The notes beneath the pieces were generated by a model, which was not told the DNA's origin, searched no databases, and worked only from the letters and a program-made list of their open reading frames with translations. From positions 1 through 64,000 of the forward strand of contig URAU01000003.1 of NCBI GenBank assembly GCA_900545955.1: 64,000 nt of DNA. Reading direction: 5' to 3'. The translations under genes were made by a program, and so were the position numbers. Of this stretch, positions 51,379 to 60,637 are shown piece by piece. Source of the DNA: an uncultured Porphyromonadaceae bacterium (GTDB taxonomy: Bacteria > Bacteroidota > Bacteroidia > Bacteroidales > Muribaculaceae). Numbering within the stretch: position 1 is the first letter of the stretch; every line of letters starts with the position of its first letter.

Positions 51379-54300
51379 ATGTATCTGAAATTACTACTGT
51401 CAGGCATCCTGACAGCGGGCTTCTCCGCACTGCCTGCGGGTGCCGCCCCCGCATCTGCATTGCCTTGGGAAACGCCGGCGGTAAACCACATAAATCGGTT
51501 GGAGCCGCGAGCCTCGTTTTTCGCATATGAGAATGAGGAAAAGGCGTATGCCGCCGATAAAACGAAGTCTGACAGATTCCTATCGCTCGACGGGAAATGG
51601 AAATTTAAATTTGTCGAGCATCTGAATCAGAGGCCGACGGATTTCTACCGGATGGATTTCGACGATTCGGAGTGGACGGAATTCAGCGTGCCCGGACTGT
51701 GGGAACTGAATGGATTCGGTGTGCCCGTGTATCGTCGGAAAAAATATGCATGGTACCGCCAGTTTGAGTCCGATCCGCCTCATGTGCCTTCTGTAAACAA
51801 CTATGTCGGATCCTACCGCCGCACGTTTGTGCTTCCCTCCGGCTGGAAGGGAGACAGAATCTATCTGCATGTGGGTTCTGCCACATCGAATCTGCAGGTT
51901 TGGGTCAACGGCAGGTTTGTCGGATACAGCGAGGACAGCAAGATGGCGGCGGAATTCGATGTTACGCCGTTTGTGCGGCCCGGAGAGAATCTCATTGCAA
52001 TGCAGCTGATGCGGTGGTGCGACGGCACGTATCTGGAGGACCAGGATTTCTGGCGCCTGTCGGGTCTGAGCCGTGAGACATTCCTTTATTCTCGGCCGCA
52101 GACTCATATCGCGGATGTCGGAATCGTGCCGGTTCTGGCCGATGATTTTTCCAATGCAAACGTTAAAGTGGATTTATCGGTATCCGGTAAAAAACGTTGC
52201 AGTGTGAAGGCTGTACTTCATGCTCCCGACGGGAGCCTCATCGATACTCAGACTGCCCCTGTTGCCGGCGGTGTAGCCTCCTTGTCGTTCGGGGTGACAG
52301 CTCCGGAACTTTGGAGCGCCGAACTGCCTCGGCTCTACAGACTTACGTTGACTCTTTCCGATGCCGGCGGACGACTTCTCGAATCGGTCTCGCAAAACGT
52401 CGGAATACGCCGGGTCGAGGTCAAGGGAACGAATCTCTATGTCAATGGCAAACCTATCCTGATCAAGGGTGTCAACCGCCATGAGATGGATCCGCAGACA
52501 GGCTATCACGTGGATGTCGACAGAATGATAGAGGACATACGCATAATGAAGGAGAACAATATCAATGCGGTCCGCACATGCCATTATCCCGACGACCCTG
52601 TATGGTATGATCTTTGCGACAGATATGGGCTGTATGTAGTGGCGGAGGCCAATGTGGAGTCTCATGGCATGGGCTATGGAGACCTTACGCTGGCACGCAA
52701 CGAGTCCTACTTCCAAAGTCAGATTGAGCGGAATATCGCTAACGTGAAGACATTCCGCAACCATCCGTCGGTCATTATCTGGTCGATGGGCAACGAGAGC
52801 GGCGACGGTCCGGTGTTTGAAAGGATTTACGACTGGATTAAAAATTATGACCCGACGCGTCCCGTTCAATACGAGCAGGCTGCCAATAATGCGCATACCG
52901 ACATTTTCTGCCCCATGTATTACGATTATGAGGAGACCGAAGCCTATGCCTTGAACCCCCAAAAGCCGCTGATTCAGTGTGAATATGCCCATGCCATGGG
53001 CAATTCACTTGGCGGATTCCGGGATTATTGGGATATGATACGCAAATATCCGGTCCTTCAGGGTGGATTTATCTGGGATTTCGCAGACCAGGGTTTTCGT
53101 GAGACTGATGGCTCTGGTCGTATATTCTACTCGTTCGCAGGCGATTATGAGCCGGATTTGTCGAGCGAATCCAATTTCAATTGCAACGGACTGCTGTCGC
53201 CCGATCGGCGTCCGAATCCTCATCTGGCGGAAGTGCGGTTTCAGCATCAGAACATCTGGACGTCGCTCTCCTCTGAATCACCGGGAGTAATCTCCGTGAA
53301 AAATGAAAACTTCTTCAAGGATTTGAGCGATTGCTATCTGAAATGGAGTCTGCTGACCGACGGTATGGTTTGCCGTGAAGGCTTTGTAAATGAGCTGGAT
53401 GTGAAGCCTCAGCAAACTGCCCGAATCGCATTGCCGGAAATTGCGGATATGGATTTCCCCGGCGCGCAGGAGGTGCTTCTGAATGTGGAATACCGTCTGA
53501 AGGAAGATCAGCCGCTCCTTGAGGCAGGTCATTGTGTGGCTTACCAGCAGCTCATCTTAAAGGAATATACTGCATTTTCGGCTGAACTTAAGCCGGCTGC
53601 CGGCACGGTGAAGGAATCGACGTCGCTTGGCAACTTGGGGTATTCCGCCTCCGGGGTCGAGTATTCGTTCAATAAGCTTACCGGATTTATTGATGGCGTG
53701 AAAATCGACGGGATGAGTATTCTCGCCGACGGCTATTCTTTAAAGCCGAATTTCTGGCGCGCTCCGACCGATAACGACTACGGAGTCAACCTTCAGTTGA
53801 GGTTTGCCGCATGGCGCTCTCCGCATTATGTGCTGGAATCCTTTTCCACGGAAGAAGTCGGTCAGATCCGGCGCATTACCGCAAAGTATGCTTTGGACAA
53901 TCTTGAAGGCGTTGCGCTTACCATGGTTTATGATATTTCTCCATCGGGAGAAATGCGGGTGAGCCAGTCGCTGAAGGCGTCGGCTGCGTCCGGCAGAATC
54001 CCCGGTTTCTTCCGTTTTGGAATGAATCTGGTAATGCCGGGGCAGTTCTCAACCCTATGCTATTATGGCAATGGTCCGGAGGAGAGTTATGTCGACCGAA
54101 ATTCATCGCAGACTATCGGCGTTTACCGCCAGAGTGTGAATTCCCAGTATTATCCGTATATTCGTCCGCAGGAAACGGGGAATAAGACCGCCTTGCGGTG
54201 GTGGAAGGTAGTCAACGACGGCGGGATGGGATTGTGTTTTCATTCCGACCGCGAGTTTGCCGCTTCGGCTTTAAACCGTCTGTGTGATGATCTAGACGAC

Positions 54301-54528
54301 GGCGCCGACAAATATATCCGTCAGAGCCACGGAAATCTTGTCGGTCCACGTGAACTTACTGCGGTTAATATCGACGGCGCCCAGCAGGGGCTCGGGTGCA
54401 TCGATTCCTGGAAATCGGAGCCGCGTCCGCAATATATGCTGGAAGCCGGCGACTATGAATTCAGATTTGTGGTCACACCGATGCGTAGCGACAATTTCCG
54501 GGGAACCTACAAGAAAGTTGATATTTAA
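51379..54528 (+). CDS. GH2 beta-galactosidase (LacZ-like, secreted)
   Basis: 1049 residues, full length for LacZ-type GH2. It starts with a signal peptide (KLLLSGILTAGFSALPAGA). Domain order is sugar-binding jelly roll (about 30-220), Ig-like (about 225-340), TIM barrel (about 340-640), a further beta domain and the C-terminal Bgal_small_N domain (about 770-1045). Acid/base Glu473 lies in WSMGNESGDG and nucleophile Glu535 in IQCEYAHAMGNSLGGF. It cleaves terminal beta-linked galactose, or related sugars, from imported oligosaccharides in the periplasm. It ends the SusC-led run; a new promoter-like box follows before the kinase gene. Confidence 0.94.
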   Translation: MYLKLLLSGILTAGFSALPAGAAPASALPWETPAVNHINRLEPRASFFAYENEEKAYAADKTKSDRFLSLDGKWKFKFVEHLNQRPTDFYRMDFDDSEWTEFSVPGLWELNGFGVPVYRRKKYAWYRQFESDPPHVPSVNNYVGSYRRTFVLPSGWKGDRIYLHVGSATSNLQVWVNGRFVGYSEDSKMAAEFDVTPFVRPGENLIAMQLMRWCDGTYLEDQDFWRLSGLSRETFLYSRPQTHIADVGIVPVLADDFSNANVKVDLSVSGKKRCSVKAVLHAPDGSLIDTQTAPVAGGVASLSFGVTAPELWSAELPRLYRLTLTLSDAGGRLLESVSQNVGIRRVEVKGTNLYVNGKPILIKGVNRHEMDPQTGYHVDVDRMIEDIRIMKENNINAVRTCHYPDDPVWYDLCDRYGLYVVAEANVESHGMGYGDLTLARNESYFQSQIERNIANVKTFRNHPSVIIWSMGNESGDGPVFERIYDWIKNYDPTRPVQYEQAANNAHTDIFCPMYYDYEETEAYALNPQKPLIQCEYAHAMGNSLGGFRDYWDMIRKYPVLQGGFIWDFADQGFRETDGSGRIFYSFAGDYEPDLSSESNFNCNGLLSPDRRPNPHLAEVRFQHQNIWTSLSSESPGVISVKNENFFKDLSDCYLKWSLLTDGMVCREGFVNELDVKPQQTARIALPEIADMDFPGAQEVLLNVEYRLKEDQPLLEAGHCVAYQQLILKEYTAFSAELKPAAGTVKESTSLGNLGYSASGVEYSFNKLTGFIDGVKIDGMSILADGYSLKPNFWRAPTDNDYGVNLQLRFAAWRSPHYVLESFSTEEVGQIRRITAKYALDNLEGVALTMVYDISPSGEMRVSQSLKASAASGRIPGFFRFGMNLVMPGQFSTLCYYGNGPEESYVDRNSSQTIGVYRQSVNSQYYPYIRPQETGNKTALRWWKVVNDGGMGLCFHSDREFAASALNRLCDDLDDGADKYIRQSHGNLVGPRELTAVNIDGAQQGLGCIDSWKSEPRPQYMLEAGDYEFRFVVTPMRSDNFRGTYKKVDI

Positions 54529-54566
54529 GTGTATCAGTTAAGTAACTATAGCAGGAAAGTATAAAT

Positions 54567-54587
54567 TAATTTTGAACAGTTACTTAT
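54567..54587 (+). promoter_or_regulatory. Promoter-like box and shared leader motif before glycerate kinase
   Basis: TAATTTTG (54567-54574) is directly followed by AACAGTTACTTAT (54575-54587). The 13-mer matches the leader of susC (45263-45275). AATTTTGAACAGT recurs at 58273. No -33 TTTG is seen. This may be an internal promoter giving the salvage genes independent control. Confidence 0.5.
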
Positions 54588-54595
54588 GTAATCCG

Positions 54596-55762
54596 ATGAA
54601 TAGTATCATTATACGGAAAAAGATTGTAGTCGCATGCGACTCGTTCAAGGGCTCGTTGTCGTCGGCCGATGTTGCCAGGGCGGCTGAGGCTGGAATCCTG
54701 AGTGTTCTGCCTGACGCGGAGGTGATGTGTGTCCCCGTGGCTGATGGAGGGGAGGGCACGGTGCATATGCTCGTCGACGCTCTCCACGGCAGATATGTGG
54801 ACGCTGTGGTTTCGGACCCGCTGGGGCGGCCGGTAAAGGCCACCTACGGTATAGTCCGTGTAGACGGCGTGCAGACCGCAATCATTGAAATGGCACAGGC
54901 GAGTGGTCTGACATTGCTTACTGCCGACGAGCGCAATCCCCGCATTACGTCGTCGAGCGGAACCGGCGAACTGATAAACCACGCCTTCGATGCCGGTTGC
55001 CGGCATTTTATAGTCGGTATCGGCGGGAGCGCCACCAACGACGGAGGCGCCGGAATGTTGCGTGCTCTGGGAGTTCGTTTCCTCGACCGTGCCGGTAATG
55101 ACTTGCCTGAGGGCGGTTCCTCCCTCAGGTTTCTGGATAAAATCGATGCATCCGAAGCGAGAACGGATATTCTGGAATGCCCGTTCACGGTGATGTGCGA
55201 TGTTGATAATCCTCTTGTAGGAGAGAATGGCGCGTCGGCTGTATTCGGGCCGCAGAAAGGCGCCTCGCCCGAAGATGTCAGGCTGCTTGATGCGGCTCTT
55301 TCCTGCTATGGTAAATGTCTGCAGGATATTGCAATGACGGATGTCGCCTCGAAGCCGGGAGCCGGCGCTGCCGGAGGGATGGGAGCCTCCTTCTACGCTT
55401 TTTTCAATTCCAGAATGCACCCCGGCATCTCCACGGCCTTGGATTTAATCGGTTTTTCGGGGATGATTGCCGATGCCGCGCTTATAATCACCGGCGAAGG
55501 GAAACTCGATCGGCAGACGCTTCGCGGGAAGGCACCTTTGGGGGTACTCCGCTATGCGCGCAAGGCTGGCGTGCCGGTCGTGGCCGTCGGGGGCGCCGTG
55601 GAGGATGTCGTTTCTCTTACCGAGGCAGGTTTTGCAGCAGTGATGTCGATTCAGCAGAAAGCTCTTCCGCTTTCTGAGGCAATGAATCCGGAGATTGCGG
55701 CAAATAATGTGTCGGTTACTATATCCCAGATTACAAGATTATATTTTAAAGATTGTATATGA
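54596..55762 (+). CDS. glxK: Glycerate kinase, type II (2-phosphoglycerate-forming)
   Basis: 388 residues from the ATG at 54596; an in-frame TTG at 54572 lies in the leader motif. The family opening KIVVACDSFKGSLSSADVA, VADGGEGTVHMLV, the glycine-rich GIGGSATNDGGAGMLRALG and PGAGAAGGMGASFYAF define the PF02595 glycerate kinases. These phosphorylate D-glycerate with ATP to 2-phosphoglycerate, which enters glycolysis. The stop overlaps the permease start by 4 bases (ATGA). A glycerate-handling enzyme inside a SusCD locus is unusual and points to glycerate release from the PUL substrate (inference). Confidence 0.95.
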   Translation: MNSIIIRKKIVVACDSFKGSLSSADVARAAEAGILSVLPDAEVMCVPVADGGEGTVHMLVDALHGRYVDAVVSDPLGRPVKATYGIVRVDGVQTAIIEMAQASGLTLLTADERNPRITSSSGTGELINHAFDAGCRHFIVGIGGSATNDGGAGMLRALGVRFLDRAGNDLPEGGSSLRFLDKIDASEARTDILECPFTVMCDVDNPLVGENGASAVFGPQKGASPEDVRLLDAALSCYGKCLQDIAMTDVASKPGAGAAGGMGASFYAFFNSRMHPGISTALDLIGFSGMIADAALIITGEGKLDRQTLRGKAPLGVLRYARKAGVPVVAVGGAVEDVVSLTEAGFAAVMSIQQKALPLSEAMNPEIAANNVSVTISQITRLYFKDCI

Positions 55763-57033
55763 TTTCCGCAATTGGAGCCTTGGTCGGTCTTGTAGTGGCG
55801 ATCGCGCTGATTATCCGGCGCGTTCCGGCTGCCTACAGCCTTATGGCCGGTGCACTTGCCGGAGGTCTGGTGGGCGACATGGGGCTTGTCGGGTCTGTAG
55901 CGGCGATGACAGATGGTGTCAGGGATGTGACCCCCGCCATCCTGCGCATTCTTTCGGCCGGCGTATTGTCGGGCGTCCTGATAAAAACCGGTGCGTCGGA
56001 AACGATTTCGCTTACAATCATTCGCAGGTTGGGACGTGATAACGTGTATCTTGCCCTCGCTCTTGCGGTGATGCTGCTTACAGCGGTGGGAGTGTTTGTC
56101 GATGTGGCTGTCATAACGGTGGCTCCTGTCGCCCTTTCCGTGAGCAGGCGTTTCGGCATCGCGCCGGTGAAACTCCTGCTTATGATGATTGGCGGCGGAA
56201 AATGTGGCAATATTGTTTCGCCTAATCCGAATACCATCATCGCTGCCGAGAATTTCAACGCGCCGCTTTCATCGGTTATGGCTGCGGGAATCATACCTGC
56301 CTTGATCGGATTGATGTTCACGGTTGTGGTGGTCCGGCGTGTGTTCCCCGAAAAGAATGCTGCTACACTGACCGGCGAAGGGAACGATTTCGTAGACGAG
56401 GAGTTCGACTCCGGCACTATGCCATCCTTTGGAGCATCCGTATTCGGACCGGTTATAGCCATCCTTCTGCTCGCATTGCGGCCTCTTGCGGGGATTGCCA
56501 TAGATCCGCTGGTCGCTCTTCCGGTGGGTGGACTGGCCGGGGTGATTGCCATGAAAAAGATGAGGAGCCTTCTGGAGTGTTGCGACTATGGCCTGTCCAA
56601 AATGATTCCGGTAGCGGTTTTGCTTGTCGGAACGGGAACGATAGCCGGCATTATAAAGGCGTCGGAGGTAAACGGACTGCTTGTCGAGGCACTTTCCGGA
56701 AGTGCGATGGGCGAAACGTTGCTTGCCCCCCTGTCTGGTATAATCATGTCGGCGGCAACAGCATCTACTACCGCCGGTGCTACTATCGCTTCCGCTTCGT
56801 TTGCCCCGGCTATTCTGGCGGCCGGAATCTCCGGCATATGGGGCGCCGCGATGACAAATGCCGGTGCGACCGTGGCCGACCATCTGCCGCATGGGTCGTT
56901 CTTCCATGCTACAGGCGGTGCGATGAATGTCGCTTTCCGTGAGCGAATGAAACTTATACCGTATGAATCGGCCATTGGAATTATACTGGCGGTTTCATCG
57001 GTTCTTACATACGAATTATTTAAGCTAATCTGA
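55759..57033 (+). CDS. GntP-family permease, probable glycerate transporter
   Basis: 424 residues from the ATG at 55759, with about 12-13 hydrophobic segments. GntP hallmarks are AAYSLMAGALAGGLVGDMG, the helical-hairpin loop ILRILSAGVLSGVLIKTGASE (in two parts) and MMIGGGKCGNIVSPNPNTIIAAENF in two parts. Members import gluconate and related hydroxy acids with protons. Translational coupling to glycerate kinase makes D-glycerate the best candidate substrate. Only 6 bases separate its stop from the next gene, a secreted phosphoesterase. Confidence 0.92.
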   Translation: MISAIGALVGLVVAIALIIRRVPAAYSLMAGALAGGLVGDMGLVGSVAAMTDGVRDVTPAILRILSAGVLSGVLIKTGASETISLTIIRRLGRDNVYLALALAVMLLTAVGVFVDVAVITVAPVALSVSRRFGIAPVKLLLMMIGGGKCGNIVSPNPNTIIAAENFNAPLSSVMAAGIIPALIGLMFTVVVVRRVFPEKNAATLTGEGNDFVDEEFDSGTMPSFGASVFGPVIAILLLALRPLAGIAIDPLVALPVGGLAGVIAMKKMRSLLECCDYGLSKMIPVAVLLVGTGTIAGIIKASEVNGLLVEALSGSAMGETLLAPLSGIIMSAATASTTAGATIASASFAPAILAAGISGIWGAAMTNAGATVADHLPHGSFFHATGGAMNVAFRERMKLIPYESAIGIILAVSSVLTYELFKLI

Positions 57034-57039
57034 ATTGCC

Positions 57040-58254
57040 ATGAAAATATATGCCATGAAAAAGCTGATAATCATTATCTCCGTTATAGTTGCGGTGGTTG
57101 TCCGGACCGGAGCTACGGAAGGAATGAAATTTACCTGTCAGCCTTACCTGCAGAATGTAGGAGCCACGGAAGCAACCCTGATATGGGCTACCGACTGCGA
57201 TGCTGTGGCCTGGGTTGAACTCGCCCCCGACGACGGTACGCATTTCTATGCCGCCGAGCGTCCGCAATACTATTGCACTTCGCTTGGTAAGAAAAATATC
57301 GGAAAACTGCATAAGATAACCCTTAAAGGGCTGACTCCGGCCACCACCTACCGCTATAGAGTCTTTTCGCGGGAGGTGACGAGAAATGTAAATAAAGATA
57401 CCCGCTATGGTTCGATTGCTGCTACAAATGTCTATAAAGGGCAGCCGTTGAGATTCACGACTACTGATCCTGAAACGCGTGGAGTGCGTTTTGCCGTTGT
57501 GAACGATATTCATCAGCATGCCCGGCGCTATGCCAACCTTGTTGCGGCGCTTGATTCCTCGAAGATAGACTTCTATGTGCTTAACGGCGATATGGTCAAC
57601 AGCCTTGATTCCATCGCTCAGGCCTATGATGGATTCCTGAACGAATCCTCCAGGCTGTTCGCCACTTCAAAGCAGTTTTATATGGTCAGGGGCAATCATG
57701 AGACCCGCGGGAGCTGTTCGCAGGAGTACAGCCGGCTTTTCCCTACGTCTACCGGTAATCCCTATTATGCTGTAAAGTGCGGTGATGTTTTTATGATTAT
57801 GCTGGATGCCGGCGAGGATAAGCCGGACTCTGATATAGAGTATTGTGGCCTGGCAGCGTTCGATGAATACCGTAGTGAGGAAGCCGAGTGGTTGCGCGGC
57901 GTTGTCGCTTCAAAGGACTTCAATTCGGCTCCCGTGCGTATTGTTTTCATTCATGTGCCCCCCATAGGCAACGGCTGGCATGGATTGAAGGAGGTCAGGG
58001 AGAAATTTATCCCCGTGCTCAATAAGGCAGGAATTGATCTGATGCTAAGCGGTCATATTCACCGCCATAAGTTTGTGGAGGCCGGTCAGCAGGATATGGA
58101 TTTCCCGCTTTTGATAAATTCCAACAAGGCAATTCTCGACATTGAGGCCAATGCGGCCGCGATAAATGTAAATGTAATGGATGAAACCGGAAAGATAACC
58201 GGGAATTTCCACTTCCCGATCAACAGGAGTCTTGTAGTTGAATCAATCGATTAA
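57040..58254 (+). CDS. Secreted purple-acid-phosphatase-like metallophosphoesterase
   Basis: 404 residues. The signal peptide (KKLIIIISVIVAVVVRTGA) is preceded by a possible start at 57040 or 57055. An N-terminal fibronectin-like domain (about 25-130, ATLIWATDCDAVAWVEL, GLTPATTYRYRVFS) is followed by a calcineurin-like core with NDIHQHA, LNGDMVNS, VRGNHETRG, FIHVPPIGNGWHG and LSGHIHRHKF, supplying both metal sites. It should remove phosphate from monoesters in the periplasm. Its place right behind kinase and permease suggests dephosphorylation of phosphoglycerate or a phosphorylated glycan before uptake (inference). Confidence 0.9.
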   Translation: MKIYAMKKLIIIISVIVAVVVRTGATEGMKFTCQPYLQNVGATEATLIWATDCDAVAWVELAPDDGTHFYAAERPQYYCTSLGKKNIGKLHKITLKGLTPATTYRYRVFSREVTRNVNKDTRYGSIAATNVYKGQPLRFTTTDPETRGVRFAVVNDIHQHARRYANLVAALDSSKIDFYVLNGDMVNSLDSIAQAYDGFLNESSRLFATSKQFYMVRGNHETRGSCSQEYSRLFPTSTGNPYYAVKCGDVFMIMLDAGEDKPDSDIEYCGLAAFDEYRSEEAEWLRGVVASKDFNSAPVRIVFIHVPPIGNGWHGLKEVREKFIPVLNKAGIDLMLSGHIHRHKFVEAGQQDMDFPLLINSNKAILDIEANAAAINVNVMDETGKITGNFHFPINRSLVVESID

Positions 58255-58272
58255 ATCAGGGCAGTATAAAAC

Positions 58273-58285
58273 AATTTTGAACAGT
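58273..58285 (+). promoter_or_regulatory. AATTTTGAACAGT leader motif before the esterase gene
   Basis: Thirteen bases identical to 54569-54581, 11 bases before the esterase ATG. The upstream pair is CA rather than TA, so it is one base short of the TAnnTTTG box. Either a weak promoter or a regulator site shared across the locus. Confidence 0.4.
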
Positions 58286-58296
58286 AAATTAACGCA

Positions 58297-59163
58297 ATGA
58301 AACGATATATTTTCTCCGCTTTAACAGCATTGTTGTTTGCCGTCACATCCATGGCAGTCGAACAGCAGGATTTTGAGTTGAAACTATGGCCTGAAGGTGC
58401 GCCTACCAAAAATGGCCTTGAAGGGCAACCCGAGGAACTTCAGCGTGGCGGAGCCAGAATTGCCAATGTGTCCGACCCAACTCTTCACGTCTATCCTGCG
58501 GCAAAGCCAAACGGGAAGGCGATAATCTGTTGTCCGGGCGGAGGCTACTATTGTCTGGCTGTGAAAAACGAGGGTACGGAAATGGTCAAATGGATGAACA
58601 AACAGGGCGTTACGTTCTGTGTGCTCAAATACCGTATGCCCAATGGCCATAAGGAAGTACCTTTGGAGGACGCGAGGCGCGCTATAGAAATCGTACGCGA
58701 CAGTGCTTCCGTCTGGAATGTAAATCCCGACCAGGTCGGAATAATGGGGTGCTCGGCCGGTGGTCACCTTGCTGCCTCTCTCGCTACAATGTATGGTGAT
58801 AAGAAATCCCGTCCTGACTTCCAGATTCTCCTTTATCCCGTCATTTCCATGAACCGCACTACCCATAAGAATTCCGCGAAAAATCTTATTGGGGAAAATC
58901 CGTCGGAAAGCGATGTCGAGATGTATACTTTGCAAAATCGGGTGACTGCAGAAACTCCGCGCGCTTTCTTGGCGCTGAGCTGCGACGACAAAACGGTAGA
59001 CCCCGTTAATTCCATGGACTATGTGGACGCGTTGTTGCGTTGCCGCGTTCCGGTTACGCTTCATATGTACCCCTCCGGTGGCCATGGCTGGGGATATAAG
59101 GAGAGTTTTGCTTTCAAGCGCAACTGGACCGATGAGCTTGAAACCTGGTTGCGAACCTTTTGA
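58297..59163 (+). CDS. Secreted alpha/beta hydrolase, acetylesterase-like
   Basis: 288 residues with a signal peptide (IFSALTALLFAVTSMA). The oxyanion motif is in CCPGGGYYCLAVKNEG, nucleophile Ser153 in IMGCSAGGHLAASLAT, an acid candidate in SCDDKTVDPVNSMDYVDALL (in two parts) and catalytic His in YPSGGHGWGYKESFAF. This is the pattern of small carbohydrate esterases of the axe/BD-FAE type. It likely removes acyl groups, such as acetyl or glyceryl, from a glycan in the periplasm. It sits between two phosphatase genes of the same run. Confidence 0.9.
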   Translation: MKRYIFSALTALLFAVTSMAVEQQDFELKLWPEGAPTKNGLEGQPEELQRGGARIANVSDPTLHVYPAAKPNGKAIICCPGGGYYCLAVKNEGTEMVKWMNKQGVTFCVLKYRMPNGHKEVPLEDARRAIEIVRDSASVWNVNPDQVGIMGCSAGGHLAASLATMYGDKKSRPDFQILLYPVISMNRTTHKNSAKNLIGENPSESDVEMYTLQNRVTAETPRAFLALSCDDKTVDPVNSMDYVDALLRCRVPVTLHMYPSGGHGWGYKESFAFKRNWTDELETWLRTF

Positions 59164-59195
59164 AATACGTATGTAATTAATAATATAGAGAGTAG

Positions 59196-60620
59196 ATGGT
59201 TACTAAGAATATCCTCCGAAAAATAAGTCTGTTTCTGCTTCTGTCCCTCGCACTCAGGTTCTCTGTTTTTGCCGGGGCTCCCAAATACGTTTTCTTTATG
59301 ATTGGCGATGGCATGGGCATCAACGCTGTGGCTGCAACGGAACGTTATCATGCCGCTGTCGATTCCGGTATTATCGGTCGCGTGCCGCTGGTGATGACTC
59401 AGTTGCCGCATACGGCAATCTGCCATACATATTCGCTGAGCAATGGGGTGACCGACTCCTCTGCTGCCGGGACGGCCTTGTCGACCGGGTGTAAAACCGC
59501 TAATGGTATACTGGGAATGGACTCAACGCGCACCGTCGCACTTAAATCCGTTGCCGAGAAAGCACGCGACGCCGGCAGGGCAGTCGGAGTTGTTACCTCG
59601 GTAAGCATCGACCATGCCACCCCGGGAGCCTTCTATGCTCATGTTCCCAGTCGTAAGCATTATTATGACATCGGAACTCAGATGGCGGCATCCGGCTACG
59701 ATTTTTTTGGGGGCGCCGATTTTCTCCAGCCCGACGGCAAGAAACACGACCGTTATGATCTGTATAAATTGCTTGCCGACTCCGGTTATACCATAATCAG
59801 GGGAATGAATGGAATTCCGCCCGAACAATGGGGCAAAAAAGTTTTTCTCACGCAAGAAAACGGTCGTGGAGCCCGACAGCCAGGGCGTAGCCGTTCGTCG
59901 CTTCCCAATGCTATCGACCGTGAATCCGACGACCTTACTTTGCCTCAGATTACAAAAGCGGCCATAGGGCATCTTGATGCCACAGACAGGGGATTCTTTC
60001 TGATGGTTGAAGGTGGCGCAATCGACTGGGCCTGTCACAGCAACGACGCTGCCACTGCATTTGCCGAAATTGACGATTTCGACAAAGCTGTCGGTATTGC
60101 TTATGAGTTTTATAAAGCGCACCCCGACGAAACACTCCTGGTTGTTACTGCCGACCATGAGACCGGAGGCCTGGCGCTTGGCAACAGCGATTATATATTG
60201 CGTTTCGATCAGCTCCAGTCGCAGAGGTGTTCCCTGCGGCAGCTGTCGGCTCTTATGGCCGGTGCGTGCGCTGATAATGCCGGGTGGGAGGGTGTCAGAG
60301 CCATTCTGGCAGACAGTCTCGGATTCTGGAATATCATCGAAATCTCCGAAGCTGATGAAGCTGCATTAAGACAGGCATATGATAAGACGGTATCCGGCAA
60401 GGATGCCACTGTATTCAATGAGTATTCCGACGATAATCTAATCGCCGTTACAGCTGTGGAAATCCTGAACCGGATTGCGCGGTGCGGCTGGACCACAGGT
60501 GCTCATTCCGGCGCCCCGGTAGGTATATATGCCGTCGGAGTTGGCGCCGAGGCGTTCCATGGCGTGATGGATAATACGGATATCCCACGTATCATAGCCG
60601 ACGTGGCTGCATATGAATAA
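59196..60620 (+). CDS. Alkaline phosphatase, PhoA family
   Basis: 474 residues with a signal peptide (ISLFLLLSLALRFSVFAGA). The metal-binding VFFMIGDGMGINAVAAT is near the start. The phosphorylated Ser88 is in GVTDSSAAGTALSTGCKT, and further metal ligands are in ASIDHATPGAFYAHVPSR-like, EGGAIDWACHSNDA, VVTADHETGG and WTTGAHSGAPV. It is a broad-specificity phosphomonoesterase in the periplasm. It is the third phosphatase of this locus after the duplicated calcineurin-like enzyme and the purple-acid-like enzyme. It begins 32 bases after the esterase gene and precedes the sulfatase by 17 bases. Confidence 0.95.
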   Translation: MVTKNILRKISLFLLLSLALRFSVFAGAPKYVFFMIGDGMGINAVAATERYHAAVDSGIIGRVPLVMTQLPHTAICHTYSLSNGVTDSSAAGTALSTGCKTANGILGMDSTRTVALKSVAEKARDAGRAVGVVTSVSIDHATPGAFYAHVPSRKHYYDIGTQMAASGYDFFGGADFLQPDGKKHDRYDLYKLLADSGYTIIRGMNGIPPEQWGKKVFLTQENGRGARQPGRSRSSLPNAIDRESDDLTLPQITKAAIGHLDATDRGFFLMVEGGAIDWACHSNDAATAFAEIDDFDKAVGIAYEFYKAHPDETLLVVTADHETGGLALGNSDYILRFDQLQSQRCSLRQLSALMAGACADNAGWEGVRAILADSLGFWNIIEISEADEAALRQAYDKTVSGKDATVFNEYSDDNLIAVTAVEILNRIARCGWTTGAHSGAPVGIYAVGVGAEAFHGVMDNTDIPRIIADVAAYE

Positions 60621-60637
60621 CTTAACTGAACCATACC

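Noticed and set aside
57040..58254. 5'-nucleotidase
   Set aside because: The C-terminal nucleotidase domain is missing and an N-terminal fibronectin-like domain is present, which fits purple-acid-type phosphatases better.
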